Shown here in pieces: positions 9,361-18,746 of a stretch of DNA of 64,000 bases. Numbering within the stretch: position 1 is the stretch's first letter; each line of letters starts with the position of its first letter. Below the pieces are notes generated by a model. It worked only from the letters and a program-made list of their open reading frames with translations, did no database searches and was not told where the DNA came from. Location: positions 1,243,001 through 1,307,000 of the forward strand of contig NZ_HG916852.1 in NCBI RefSeq assembly GCF_000577275.2, in the 5' to 3' direction. Made by a program: the position numbers and the translations under genes. This DNA comes from Rhizobium favelukesii. Lineage in GTDB: Bacteria > Pseudomonadota > Alphaproteobacteria > Rhizobiales > Rhizobiaceae.

Positions 9361-10929
9361 ATGTTCAAGAATATCAAAGCTCCGTCGCTCAATACCGCGC
9401 TGAAGGCCTCGACCGTCGCGGGTCTTGCCGCTGCGGTGCTTGCGACCGGTATTCCCCTCGAAATCACTCGCTCCTATGCCGAAGCTGTCAAGGTTCAGGC
9501 TCCGTCCGTTCCGAGCTTCGCGAACGTCGTCGATGCCGTTTCGCCGGCGGTCGTTTCGGTACGTGTCGAAAATCGCGTCAAACCGGTGTCCGATGATGAT
9601 GCCAACGGCTTCGCCTTCGACTTCAATGGTCGCGGCTTCGACGATCTTCCGGATGCCTTGAAGCCTTTCTTCCGCCAGTTTGGTGAGCAAGGTCCACAGG
9701 GTCCGCAGGACCGCCGCGGTCCTCCGCACCATGGCCCGCAGGATGGCAAGGGCCGCCTGCGTCCCGTTGCCCAGGGCTCGGGCTTCTTCATTTCTGAGGA
9801 TGGTTACATCGTCACCAACAACCACGTCGTTTCCGACGGCGCAGCCTTCGTTGCAGTGATGAACGACGGCACGGAGCTTGATGCCAAGTTGATCGGCAAG
9901 GATCCGCGTACGGACCTCGCCGTTCTCAAGGTTGATGGCAAAGGCCGCAAGTTCACCTACGTCAACTGGGCAGATGACAACAATGTTCGCGTCGGCGACT
10001 GGGTTGTTGCGGTCGGTAACCCCTTCGGTCTCGGCGGTACGGTAACAGCCGGTATCGTCTCGGCACGTGGCCGCGACATCGGCTCTGGTCCGTATGACGA
10101 CTACCTGCAGGTTGACGCCGCAGTGAACCGCGGTAACTCGGGTGGCCCGACCTTCAATCTCAATGGTGAAGTCGTCGGCATCAACACCGCGATCTTCTCT
10201 CCGTCCGGTGGCAGTGTAGGTATTGCGTTTGCCATCCCGGCGTCTACGGCCAAGGATGTCGTTGCCGACCTCATGAAGGATGGACAAGTCTCCCGCGGCT
10301 ACCTGGGCGTTCAGATCCAGCCCGTTACCAAGGACATCGCCGACTCACTCGGCCTTTCCGAGGCGAGCGGCGCGCTTGTTGTCTCCGCTCAGGCAGGTAC
10401 GCCGGGTGAGAAGGCGGGCATGAAGGCTGGCGACGTGGTCACCGCCGTCAACGGCGAGACGGTCAAGGATGCCCGCGACCTCAGCCGCCGCATCGGCGCT
10501 ATGACGCCCGGCAAGAAGGTCGAGCTTTCTGTCTGGCGCTCCGGCAAGGCTCAGTCTCTGACGGTCGAACTTGGCACGTTGCCTGCTGAACAGAAGGATG
10601 CTTCCGCTGACGACGGCGATCAGGCGCCGGAAACTCAGGCTCCTGCTTCCGAAAAGGCACTTGCTGACCTCGGCCTGACAGTTGGGCCTTCTGACGATGG
10701 CAAGGGGCTTCAGATCACTGGTATCGACCCGGACTCCGACGCTGCCGACAAGGGCATCAAGGAAGGCGAGAAGATCACCTCGGTCAACAACCAGGAAGTC
10801 TCCAATGCCGATGATGTCGTCAAGGTCCTGAACCAGGCGAAGAAAGATGGCCGCACGCGGGCACTCTTCCAGATCCAGTCGAAGGAGGGCAGCCGCTTCG
10901 TCGCCCTTCCGATCAACGGCCAGGGTTAA
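9361..10929 (+). CDS. degP: DegP/HtrA-family periplasmic serine protease
   Basis: 522 aa from the ATG at 9361, chosen for GAAGG about eight bases upstream; an ATG at 9334 adds nine residues. A signal peptide ending near residue 40 is followed by a Pro/Gly/Gln-rich insert (EQGPQGPQDRRGPPHHGP). In the trypsin-like domain the catalytic triad is readable as H155 (NNHVV), D185 (RTDLAVL) and S260 (GNSGG). Two PDZ domains follow at roughly 290-380 and 430-515. It degrades or refolds misfolded envelope proteins. A strong terminator follows at 10954-10983, ahead of a two-component pair. Confidence 0.93.
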   Translation: MFKNIKAPSLNTALKASTVAGLAAAVLATGIPLEITRSYAEAVKVQAPSVPSFANVVDAVSPAVVSVRVENRVKPVSDDDANGFAFDFNGRGFDDLPDALKPFFRQFGEQGPQGPQDRRGPPHHGPQDGKGRLRPVAQGSGFFISEDGYIVTNNHVVSDGAAFVAVMNDGTELDAKLIGKDPRTDLAVLKVDGKGRKFTYVNWADDNNVRVGDWVVAVGNPFGLGGTVTAGIVSARGRDIGSGPYDDYLQVDAAVNRGNSGGPTFNLNGEVVGINTAIFSPSGGSVGIAFAIPASTAKDVVADLMKDGQVSRGYLGVQIQPVTKDIADSLGLSEASGALVVSAQAGTPGEKAGMKAGDVVTAVNGETVKDARDLSRRIGAMTPGKKVELSVWRSGKAQSLTVELGTLPAEQKDASADDGDQAPETQAPASEKALADLGLTVGPSDDGKGLQITGIDPDSDAADKGIKEGEKITSVNNQEVSNADDVVKVLNQAKKDGRTRALFQIQSKEGSRFVALPINGQG

Positions 10930-10953
10930 TCCTCCCAACCCTGACAGAGTGGG

Positions 10954-10983
10954 GAGCCGCGCCCTCTGGGCGCGGCTTCCTTT
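10954..10983 (+). terminator. terminator after degP
   Basis: A perfect 10-bp stem AGCCGCGCCC / GGGCGCGGCT (10955-10964 with 10968-10977) with a TCT loop is followed by TCCTTTC. It lies 25 bases after the degP stop and separates degP from the response regulator. Confidence 0.75.
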
Positions 10984-11077
10984 CGCCCAATATCCGCAGG
11001 TGATCGCAATGACCTCTGTGCAACAGGAAGCAGTTTTGAGCCTTGCCGAAACGCAACCGGCGGGTAATGTCGGCCGC

Positions 11078-11755
11078 ATGAAGATTCTCATCATCGAAGA
11101 CGATCTCGAAGCAGCGGTTTATCTCACCAAGGCGTTTCGTGAGGCGGGCATCGTGGCCGATCACGCAAGCGATGGCGAAAGCGGCCTCTTCATGGGCTCG
11201 GAAAACACCTACGACGTGATCGTCATCGATCGCATGTTGCCGCGCCGCGACGGTCTGTCCGTCATCAGCGAATTGCGCCGCAAGGGAATCCACACGCCTG
11301 TTCTCATTCTCTCTGCCCTCGGTCAGGTGGACGACCGCGTTACCGGCCTCAGAGCGGGTGGCGACGACTATCTGCCGAAGCCCTATGCGTTCAGCGAACT
11401 TCTTGCACGTGTCGAGGTGCTCGGTCGTCGCAAGGGGGCACCGGACCAGGACGTTGTTTACCGCGTCGGCGACCTTGAACTCGATCGGCTCGCACACGAG
11501 GTCCGCCGCGGCGGCAAGGAGATACCGCTGCAGCCGCGCGAATTCCGTCTGCTTGAGTATCTGATGAAGAACGCCGGCCAGGTGGTGACCCGCACGATGC
11601 TTCTCGAGAACGTCTGGGATTACCACTTCGATCCGCAGACCAACGTCATCGACGTGCACGTTTCCCGGCTGCGGTCCAAGATCGAGAAGGACTTCAGCCA
11701 GCCGCTTCTCAAGACCATTCGCGGCGCGGGGTATATGATCAAGGACGAGGGATGA
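11078..11755 (+). CDS. OmpR-family response regulator downstream of degP
   Basis: 225 aa from the ATG at 11078 (MKILIIEDD). An ATG at 11009 would add 23 residues without domain content. The receiver has D8/D9, phosphoacceptor D51 and KPYAFSELL. A winged-helix C-terminal domain ends in TIRGAGYMIKDEG. It overlaps the kinase start by four bases (ATGA), so the two are co-translated. Position after degP suggests an envelope-stress role, which is inference. Confidence 0.88.
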   Translation: MKILIIEDDLEAAVYLTKAFREAGIVADHASDGESGLFMGSENTYDVIVIDRMLPRRDGLSVISELRRKGIHTPVLILSALGQVDDRVTGLRAGGDDYLPKPYAFSELLARVEVLGRRKGAPDQDVVYRVGDLELDRLAHEVRRGGKEIPLQPREFRLLEYLMKNAGQVVTRTMLLENVWDYHFDPQTNVIDVHVSRLRSKIEKDFSQPLLKTIRGAGYMIKDEG

Positions 11756-13155
11756 ACCGTTTCTGGTTTCTCTTCAAGTCCACGGCAGTCCGCCTTTCGG
11801 CACTTTACATCCTGCTCTTTGCCATCTGCGCCGCGACGCTGGTCTTCTATGTGACGGCGATGTCCGAGCGGCTTCTGACAAACCAGATCCGCGAAGCCGT
11901 GCAGCAGGAAGTGGACCAGGTCCAGCGGGCCTACGACGCCGGCGGCATGAATCTTCTTCTGCGCACGATGGAGCGCCGCGCGCGCCAGCCAGGCGCCAAT
12001 CTCTACATCATTGCCGGTCCCTCGGGCGATATCCTCGCCGGGAACGTCGCATCCGTGCAGCCCGGTGTGCTCGATGAAGAGGGGTGGACCTCCTTGCCCT
12101 TCATGTATCAGCGTTATGCCGACAGCGGCCTCAGCCGCCGGCATATGGCGGTTGCCAACATTTTCGTGCTGGACAACGGGCTGCGTCTGCTGATCGGCCG
12201 CGACCTCGGCGAGCCTGAGGCATTCCGCGGGCTGGTGCGGCAGGCTCTGATGATCGCACTCGCGATCATGGGCCTCGGAGCTATCATCATCTGGTTCGGC
12301 ATCGGGAGGAACGCCCTGAAGCGGATCGACCGCATGTCCGATGCGAGCAAAAAGATCATGGCCGGGGATCTCTCGCAGCGGCTTCCGGTCGGGGGCTCAG
12401 GCGACGAGTTCGATCGTCTGTCGGTCTCGCTCAATACGATGCTCGGCCGGATAGAGAAGCTGAACGAAGGGTTGCGGCAGGTTTCCGACAACATTGCGCA
12501 TGACCTGAAGACGCCGCTGACGCGGTTGCGCAACAAGGCTACCGACGCCCTGGATACCGCAGACGCCGAGGTGCGACGCACCGCGCTTGAGGGGATCATA
12601 TCCGAGTCCGATCAGTTGATCCGCACGTTCAATGCGCTGCTGATGATTTCGCGCGTCGAGGCGGGTTCGGTCGCCGCCGAAATGTCTCCGGTCGATCTCA
12701 CCGCCATCGTCGCAGACAGCGCGGAACTGTATGAGCCCGTCGCCGATGATGCAGGGCTTGCGCTCACCTCGTCGATCGAGCCTGACATCGAAGTTCAGGG
12801 CAACCGCGAGCTGATCGGCCAAGCGATTTTCAATCTCATCGACAACGCCATCAAGTATTCGTCGGATGCGGAAGGCCACGGCGATATCGCGCTGAAGTTG
12901 CTTCGCCGCGCCGATGGCATTTGCCTCTCCATTGCTGATCGCGGACTAGGTGTGCCGGCCGAGAAGCGCGAAGATGTACTGAAGCGCTTCGTGCGGCTGG
13001 ATGAAAGCCGCTCCAAGCCCGGCACCGGTCTTGGCCTCTCCTTGGTGGAGGCGGTCATGGAATTGCATGGCGGGAAACTGGAGCTGTCCGACACTGATGC
13101 GCAGCATCAGGAGAAGCGAGGTCTCACCGTCAGCATGATCTTTCCGGTGAAATAG
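11752..13155 (+). CDS. sensor histidine kinase, partner of the regulator at 11078
   Basis: 467 aa. Two membrane helices (about 14-38 and 163-185) frame a periplasmic sensor domain of some 125 residues, followed by HAMP. The H-box is DNIAHDLKTPLTRL with His250. The HATPase domain has NLIDNAIKYS (N-box), ADRGLGVP (G1) and GTGLGLSLVEAV (G2). The architecture is EnvZ/CpxA-like. It forms a two-gene unit with the overlapping regulator gene. Signal unknown. Confidence 0.87.
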   Translation: MNRFWFLFKSTAVRLSALYILLFAICAATLVFYVTAMSERLLTNQIREAVQQEVDQVQRAYDAGGMNLLLRTMERRARQPGANLYIIAGPSGDILAGNVASVQPGVLDEEGWTSLPFMYQRYADSGLSRRHMAVANIFVLDNGLRLLIGRDLGEPEAFRGLVRQALMIALAIMGLGAIIIWFGIGRNALKRIDRMSDASKKIMAGDLSQRLPVGGSGDEFDRLSVSLNTMLGRIEKLNEGLRQVSDNIAHDLKTPLTRLRNKATDALDTADAEVRRTALEGIISESDQLIRTFNALLMISRVEAGSVAAEMSPVDLTAIVADSAELYEPVADDAGLALTSSIEPDIEVQGNRELIGQAIFNLIDNAIKYSSDAEGHGDIALKLLRRADGICLSIADRGLGVPAEKREDVLKRFVRLDESRSKPGTGLGLSLVEAVMELHGGKLELSDTDAQHQEKRGLTVSMIFPVK

Positions 13156-13290
13156 CGCTGACCATCATGGCGGCAGCGGGTCGAATTCGATGTTGGCCAT
13201 TGCCGCCACAGACCCTACCTTAGAGCGTAATTGCCGGAAGTTGCTATGATTCTCCCGGCGGTTCGCGGTTCTGTTCGCCAGGGAGGGTGC

Positions 13291-16248
13291 ATGCTGACGA
13301 GTTCGAGGCATAGCCTTGTTGAAGTAGCCGACGGGTTGCTGAAGCCGCTGAACAAGAGCGAGCTGAAGCTTGCACAGGCGGATCTCCAAAGGATCGGCAA
13401 GAGCGAGCCCGATGTGGCGGAGATGCTCAAGGCGGAAGGCGGATTTCGCGACTTCATCACGGCCGCGCTGACCTTGTCTCCCTATCTGCGTGACATCGCG
13501 AATATCGATACGGCAATTCTCGCGACTGCAATTTCGGAGCCGCTGGAACCCCGGATAGAGGCGCTGATCGCAGAAGCGCGCGCGTGTTGGAAGCCGACGG
13601 CAAGCGGCGATCTGCCGAGTGAAGCCGACGTGATGAGCCGCCTGCGTATCATCAAGCGCAAGGTCGCCTTCCTTGTCGCCATGGCAGACCTCGCCCGGAT
13701 ATTCGATGGTCGCGCGACCACGGCTTGGTTGAGCCAGCTTGCGGAAGCGTCTGTCGGTGCGGCGATAGATCACCTGCTGCTTGCCGCCCACGACGGGGGC
13801 AAGGTCACGCTAAAGGATGTCTCCGCTCCCAGCGAGGGCTCGGGGCTGATCGTCCTCGGCATGGGCAAGCTCGGCGCTTCCGAACTCAACTACTCGTCCG
13901 ATATCGATCTCGTCGTATTCTTCGACGAAGAGGCGGGGATCATCCCGGATCCGGACGACGCGATCGAAATCTTCCCGCGGCTGATGCGACGGCTGGTGCG
14001 GATCATGCAGGAGCGTACGGCGGATGGATATGTCTTCCGGACCGACCTGCGGCTGCGGCCCGATCCAGGATCAACGCCGCTTGCCATTCCCGTCGACGCG
14101 GCGATGATCTACTATGAGGGCAGGGGGCAGAACTGGGAGCGTGCCGCCTTCATCAAGGCGCGCGCCGTCGCTGGCGATATCCTGGCCGGCGAGGAATTCC
14201 TGCGCGGGCTCGTTCCGTTCGTCTTTCGCAAGTATCTCGACTACGCCGCCATCGCCGATATCCATTCCATCAAGCGCCAGATCCATGCCCACAAGGGGCA
14301 TGGCGCGATTGCGGTCAAGGGCCACAACGTCAAGCTCGGTCGCGGCGGCATCCGCGAGATCGAGTTCTTCGCGCAGACACAGCAGCTGATCGCTGGCGGC
14401 CGGATGCCGGCACTTCGTTGCCGCGGCACCGAGGAGACGTTGGCGGAGCTGACAAAGGCGAAATGGATTGACGAGGAAACGCGGGACGAGCTGACCGAGG
14501 CCTATTGGTTCCTTCGCGATGTCGAGCATCGAATTCAAATGGTGCACGACGAGCAAACACATCTTCTGCCCGAGACTGAAACCGATCTGAAGCGCATCGC
14601 CTTCATGATGGGGTTCGACGATACGCCGAGTTTTGCCGCGCGCTTGGTCGAGGTCTTCAAAACAGTCGAGCGACGCTATGCTCGCCTGTTCGAACAGGAG
14701 ACGAAGCTTTCAACGGAAACCGGCAATCTGGTTTTTACCGGACAGGCCGATGACCCCGATACGCTGAACACGCTTCGCAAGCTAGGCTTCGAACGACCCT
14801 CCGATATCTCCCGTGTCATCCGCACGTGGCATTACGGTCGCTACAAGGCGACGCAGTCCGTGGAGGCGCGCGAGCGCCTGACCGAACTGACGCCGGAACT
14901 GCTGCGCGTGTTCGGCCAAAGCAACCGCGCCGATGAGGCGATCCTGCGGTTCGACAGCTTTCTCTCGGGCCTGCCCGCAGGCATTCAATTGTTTTCGCTC
15001 CTCGGCAGCAACCCGGCGCTCCTATCGCTGATCGTCAACATCATGTCCTCTGCACCGAAGCTGGCCGAGGTGATTGCCGCCAAGCCGCATGTTTTCGACG
15101 GCATGCTCGATCCCGGCCTGATGGCGGAATTGCCGACGCGCGCCTATCTCGCCGAACGCATTGGCGGCTTTCTCGCACCCGCACGGTACTATGAGGAGGT
15201 GCTGGATCGATTGCGCATCTTCGCTTACGAACAGCGCTTCCTCATCGGCATCCGGCTGTTGACCGGCGCGATCCGGGGCGCCATGGCTGGCCGCGCCTTC
15301 ACGCATCTGGCCGATCTCGTCCTCGAAGCGGCACTCGATGCCGTCATGAAGGAGATCAGGGCGGCACATGGCGATTTTCCGGGCGGCCGCGTGGCTGTCG
15401 TCGGCATGGGCAAGCTCGGGAGCTTCGAACTCACTGCCGGCTCTGACATCGATATCATCTTGCTCTACGACTACGACGATGAAGCCGCCGAATCCTCCGG
15501 CCCCAAGCCTCTCGACGCGACGCGCTATTTCACCCGCGTCACGCAGCGGCTGATCTCGGCGCTCTCGGCGCCGACTGCGGAGGGCGTACTCTATGAGGTC
15601 GACATGCGCCTCAGGCCCTCGGGAAACAAGGGGCCGGTCGCTACCCGCATCAAGTCCTTCGAAAAATATCAGCGTGACGAGGCTTGGACTTGGGAGCACA
15701 TGGCGCTGACGCGCGCCCGCCTCGTGTGCGGAGACAGAGAACTGATCGGTGAGGCCGAGCGGATCATCGCCGAAGTGCTCTTCGCGAAGACCGACTCAGA
15801 GAAGATCGCCAAGGACGTGTCCGAGATGCGGGCGTTGATCGAGCAGGAAAAGCCGCCGGCGGGCATCTGGGACCTGAAGCTTATTCCCGGCGGACTGATC
15901 GATATCGAATTCATCGCGCAGTATCTGCGGCTAGTGGCCTCCACAAAGGGCATCTCCGTTGAGGGGGACGACTTCAACACGGCGGGGCAGGTGAAGCTTA
16001 TCGGTGTGGAGCTGATGGACCGCGATGACATGGAACTCTGCCTGGCAGCGCTGTCGCTCTATACGGATATTTCGCAGCTCATCCGCCTGTGCATCGACGG
16101 TCTGTTCGATCCCAAGGAAGCTCCGGCGGGTCTCACCGATCTCGTTTCCCGTGCCGGTGACTGCCCTGACATCAAGACGCTTGAGGGAGAGATCAAGCGG
16201 CTTTCGAAAGCCGTCAGGAAAATTTTCCAGACGGTAGTGAAATCTTAG
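13291..16248 (+). CDS. glnE: GlnE, bifunctional glutamine synthetase adenylyltransferase/deadenylylase
   Basis: 985 aa from the ATG at 13291, with AGGGAGGG about six bases upstream; earlier ATGs at 13231 and 13246 lack a ribosome site. Two nucleotidyltransferase domains are plain. The N-terminal one, with GMGKLGASELNYSSDIDL (about residue 190), removes AMP. The C-terminal one, with GMGKLGSFELTAGSDIDI (about residue 705), adds it. It sets GlnA activity according to PII status. Length fits the family. The stop overlaps the stop of the convergent kinase gene by four bases. Confidence 0.95.
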   Translation: MLTSSRHSLVEVADGLLKPLNKSELKLAQADLQRIGKSEPDVAEMLKAEGGFRDFITAALTLSPYLRDIANIDTAILATAISEPLEPRIEALIAEARACWKPTASGDLPSEADVMSRLRIIKRKVAFLVAMADLARIFDGRATTAWLSQLAEASVGAAIDHLLLAAHDGGKVTLKDVSAPSEGSGLIVLGMGKLGASELNYSSDIDLVVFFDEEAGIIPDPDDAIEIFPRLMRRLVRIMQERTADGYVFRTDLRLRPDPGSTPLAIPVDAAMIYYEGRGQNWERAAFIKARAVAGDILAGEEFLRGLVPFVFRKYLDYAAIADIHSIKRQIHAHKGHGAIAVKGHNVKLGRGGIREIEFFAQTQQLIAGGRMPALRCRGTEETLAELTKAKWIDEETRDELTEAYWFLRDVEHRIQMVHDEQTHLLPETETDLKRIAFMMGFDDTPSFAARLVEVFKTVERRYARLFEQETKLSTETGNLVFTGQADDPDTLNTLRKLGFERPSDISRVIRTWHYGRYKATQSVEARERLTELTPELLRVFGQSNRADEAILRFDSFLSGLPAGIQLFSLLGSNPALLSLIVNIMSSAPKLAEVIAAKPHVFDGMLDPGLMAELPTRAYLAERIGGFLAPARYYEEVLDRLRIFAYEQRFLIGIRLLTGAIRGAMAGRAFTHLADLVLEAALDAVMKEIRAAHGDFPGGRVAVVGMGKLGSFELTAGSDIDIILLYDYDDEAAESSGPKPLDATRYFTRVTQRLISALSAPTAEGVLYEVDMRLRPSGNKGPVATRIKSFEKYQRDEAWTWEHMALTRARLVCGDRELIGEAERIIAEVLFAKTDSEKIAKDVSEMRALIEQEKPPAGIWDLKLIPGGLIDIEFIAQYLRLVASTKGISVEGDDFNTAGQVKLIGVELMDRDDMELCLAALSLYTDISQLIRLCIDGLFDPKEAPAGLTDLVSRAGDCPDIKTLEGEIKRLSKAVRKIFQTVVKS

Positions 16249-18563
16249 TGGCCGTTGTTTGGAATGTGCAGTGAAATGACGGTGCCGATCGCCTCGCGCG
16301 ACCGGATCTTCATTTTGCCCCCGTGAAGGGTCGTCAACGACCGAGAGATGGCAAGACCGAGGCCAGAGCCTCCCTTGCTCTTTGCGTACTGGTTTTGCAC
16401 CTGCTCGAAAGGCTGGCCGATCTTGCCGAGCGCCGCGCGAGGGATGCCGATACCGGTGTCGGCAATCGTCAGCATGACGCCGCTGTTGGTGCGACGCGTG
16501 CGAACGGCGATACGGCCACCTTCGTTGGTAAACTTTACTGCGTTGGAGAGCAAGTTGAGCAGGATCTGCTTCATCGCGCGGCGATCGGCGGTCAGCCTCA
16601 TGCCATCGCAAATGCGCTGCTCGACGAAGATATTCTTCTGTGCGGCCGGGATCGCGGTGAAGCGAAGGCTTTCTTCGATGAGCGGCGCGAGATCGATCGT
16701 TTCGCACTCAAGCTTCATGTGGCCTGCTTCGATCTTCGACATATCGAGAATATCGCTGATGACGTTCAGAAGGTGCTTGCCGCTATCGTGGATGTCGCGC
16801 GCGTATTCATTGTACTTCGACGAGCCGAGCGGGCCAAACATCTGATCCTGCAGGATTTCCGAAAAGCCGAGGATTGCGTTGAGCGGCGTGCGAAGCTCGT
16901 GGGACATGTTCGCCAGGAACTCGCTCTTCGCCCGGTTGGCGCCTTCCGCGCGCTCCTTCTCGACGAGATAGTTGGAGTTGGCGACAGAGAGTGCAGCCTT
17001 CTGGCTTTCCAGAGTCTGACGGGAAGCGGAGAGGTCACCGATCGTCGCCATGAGCCGGCGTTCGGAGTCACGCAGACGCTCCTGGTTGCGTTTCAGCAAC
17101 GTGATATCGGTGCCGACAGAAACCATGCCGCCGTCGCGCGTACGGCGCTCATTGATCTGCAGCCAGCGCTCATCAGCAAGCTGTACTTCGGTCGTGCGGG
17201 AGTAGCCGGAGCCATCTGCGTCGGCGATGCGGCGTTCGATCACCGGGCGTGCTGCCGCGGCATTGACAAGTGTGCGCTCGGTCCCCGGGACCAGAACGCT
17301 ATCGGGAAGTCCGTACGCCTGCTGGAAATGTGCGTTGCACATGACGAGACGGTCGTTCTTATCCCAGAGCACGAAAGCTTCCGATGTGCATTCGATGGCG
17401 TCTGCCAGCCGCTGATCGGCCTCGGCGTAACGCTGGGCGAGGCGATGCTGCTCGGTCACGTCCATTGCGATCCCGATCATGTGGACGCGGCCGGAATTGG
17501 TACGGATCACCTGGGCGCGAGCCCGCATCCAGACATAGTGGCCGCCGGCATGCCGCATACGGAATATCTGGTCGACCTGACCGGCATCGCCACGGGCGAT
17601 CGACCGGGCGATTTCGTAGACACCGCCGTCATCGGGATGCATCAGGCGGGCCGCATCGCTGAAGCACATCGTCCGCTCGGAAGCGGGAAGGCCCAGCATC
17701 TCGTACATCGAGCGCGACCAGTAGAATTCGCGGCTGTCGAAATCGAAGTCCCAAAGTCCGCAGCGCCCGCGCGACAGCGCGGTTTCGACGCGGAGGTTCG
17801 ACTCTAGAAAGATATCGTCGGCATCGCGGGCGCGCTTCACCTGCATGTAGTAGGCGTACAGGATGACGAGCAGGATCGAGGAGATGCCTGCGAAGAGTGT
17901 CACGTTCAGCGTGACTTCGTCCCGCCAGAGTTTGCCGATCCGCTCCAGCGATGTCGCGGCGATGACATAGCCGCCGGAGCCGCCGATCAGAGTAATCTCG
18001 GCGTAGTGGGGACGGCCGCTGATCGTCGTTTCGATGACGCCGGCGCGATCGCCGAAACGGCGGATCGCTGAGATCTCCGAGAAAAAGTCGCCGACGCTGG
18101 CGCCAAGATAGGTTGAGCCGGCTGCCGTTGCTGCGAACACCTTGCCGCTCGGCTGCACCAGCAGCACGAAGGCGTCATCGTCCAGGCGATCCTGCGGAAT
18201 AAAACGCGCCAGCCGAGCCTGCGCCTGCATGACGTCTGCGGTTTCGAATATCTGGTTGGCATCGGCGAAGGCCGCAGCGGCAGTCGCGGCGGCAAGTGCG
18301 GTGGAATGGCGGGCGGCGGCCTCTGTCCGACCATACTCGGAGACCATTCCGAAAAAGTGCGATGCAGCCACAACCGTAAGGAAGGCTACGATCAGAATCG
18401 GAATAATTCGCTTCAGGACGATTTCGACCTGGGAGAGGTTGCGCGAGGACGACGAGGAAACGCGGGAGCGCCTGGCTGAAAAGCTATCGCGCCAGGCCAG
18501 GAGGTCGTCGAAATCGACACGCAGCCGTCCGTCGGCTGCGGTTGCCCGCCGCACGTTCATCAT
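16245..18563 (-). CDS. pleC: PdhS/PleC-type PAS sensor histidine kinase
   Basis: 772 aa from the ATG at 18561-18563, with AAGG eight bases upstream; a GTG at 18617 would add 18 residues. The N-terminal region has two membrane helices around a large periplasmic loop. Two PAS-like domains follow (the first with FDFDSREFYWSRSMYEMLGL). The H-box is NMSHELRTPLNAILGFSEIL with His555. Downstream of it FGPLGSSKYNEYARDIHDSG is the signature of the alphaproteobacterial PleC/DivJ/PdhS kinases that act on DivK. A HATPase domain closes the protein. I favour PleC from domain layout and from memory of its position beside glnE in rhizobia; the family is firmer than the exact name. Confidence 0.72.
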   Translation of the reverse strand: MMNVRRATAADGRLRVDFDDLLAWRDSFSARRSRVSSSSSRNLSQVEIVLKRIIPILIVAFLTVVAASHFFGMVSEYGRTEAAARHSTALAAATAAAAFADANQIFETADVMQAQARLARFIPQDRLDDDAFVLLVQPSGKVFAATAAGSTYLGASVGDFFSEISAIRRFGDRAGVIETTISGRPHYAEITLIGGSGGYVIAATSLERIGKLWRDEVTLNVTLFAGISSILLVILYAYYMQVKRARDADDIFLESNLRVETALSRGRCGLWDFDFDSREFYWSRSMYEMLGLPASERTMCFSDAARLMHPDDGGVYEIARSIARGDAGQVDQIFRMRHAGGHYVWMRARAQVIRTNSGRVHMIGIAMDVTEQHRLAQRYAEADQRLADAIECTSEAFVLWDKNDRLVMCNAHFQQAYGLPDSVLVPGTERTLVNAAAARPVIERRIADADGSGYSRTTEVQLADERWLQINERRTRDGGMVSVGTDITLLKRNQERLRDSERRLMATIGDLSASRQTLESQKAALSVANSNYLVEKERAEGANRAKSEFLANMSHELRTPLNAILGFSEILQDQMFGPLGSSKYNEYARDIHDSGKHLLNVISDILDMSKIEAGHMKLECETIDLAPLIEESLRFTAIPAAQKNIFVEQRICDGMRLTADRRAMKQILLNLLSNAVKFTNEGGRIAVRTRRTNSGVMLTIADTGIGIPRAALGKIGQPFEQVQNQYAKSKGGSGLGLAISRSLTTLHGGKMKIRSREAIGTVISLHIPNNGH

Positions 18564-18622
18564 CTCTTCAGCCTTGATCCCTCGTGTGATTCGCAGCGCC
18601 GCTCGCCCGAACCTCACTCAAT

Positions 18623-18638
18623 GAATCACTGGTGATTC
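18623..18638. promoter_or_regulatory. inverted repeat with two GANTC sites upstream of the PleC-type kinase
   Basis: GAATCAC-TG-GTGATTC is a perfect 7-bp inverted repeat. Each arm holds a GANTC methylation site (GAATC at 18623, GATTC at 18634), with a third at 18675. GANTC is the CcrM target and clusters in cell-cycle promoters of alphaproteobacteria. The repeat begins 60 bases upstream of the chosen kinase start. Confidence 0.5.
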
Positions 18639-18657
18639 GCCTTGTCCAGAGGAAAAG

Positions 18658-18672
18658 GTAAAAATATGTTAA
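18658..18672 (-). promoter_or_regulatory. candidate CtrA box upstream of the PleC-type kinase
   Basis: On the minus strand the sequence is TTAA-CATATTT-TTAC, matching the CtrA consensus TTAA-N7-TTAA at seven of eight positions with exact spacing. It lies about 95 bases upstream of the kinase ATG and next to three GANTC sites. Function is inferred from motif and context. Confidence 0.5.
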
Positions 18673-18746
18673 CCGATTCTAGATGCTGAATTTTCTTCGG
18701 CGATCGGAAAGCCGCTGTGGGTGGTGCAGCGGCTTGCGATGGCAAA

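Noticed and set aside
16323..17807. 494-codon plus-strand frame opposite the PleC-type kinase
   Set aside because: Antisense shadow; the kinase frame has all HisKA/HATPase motifs.
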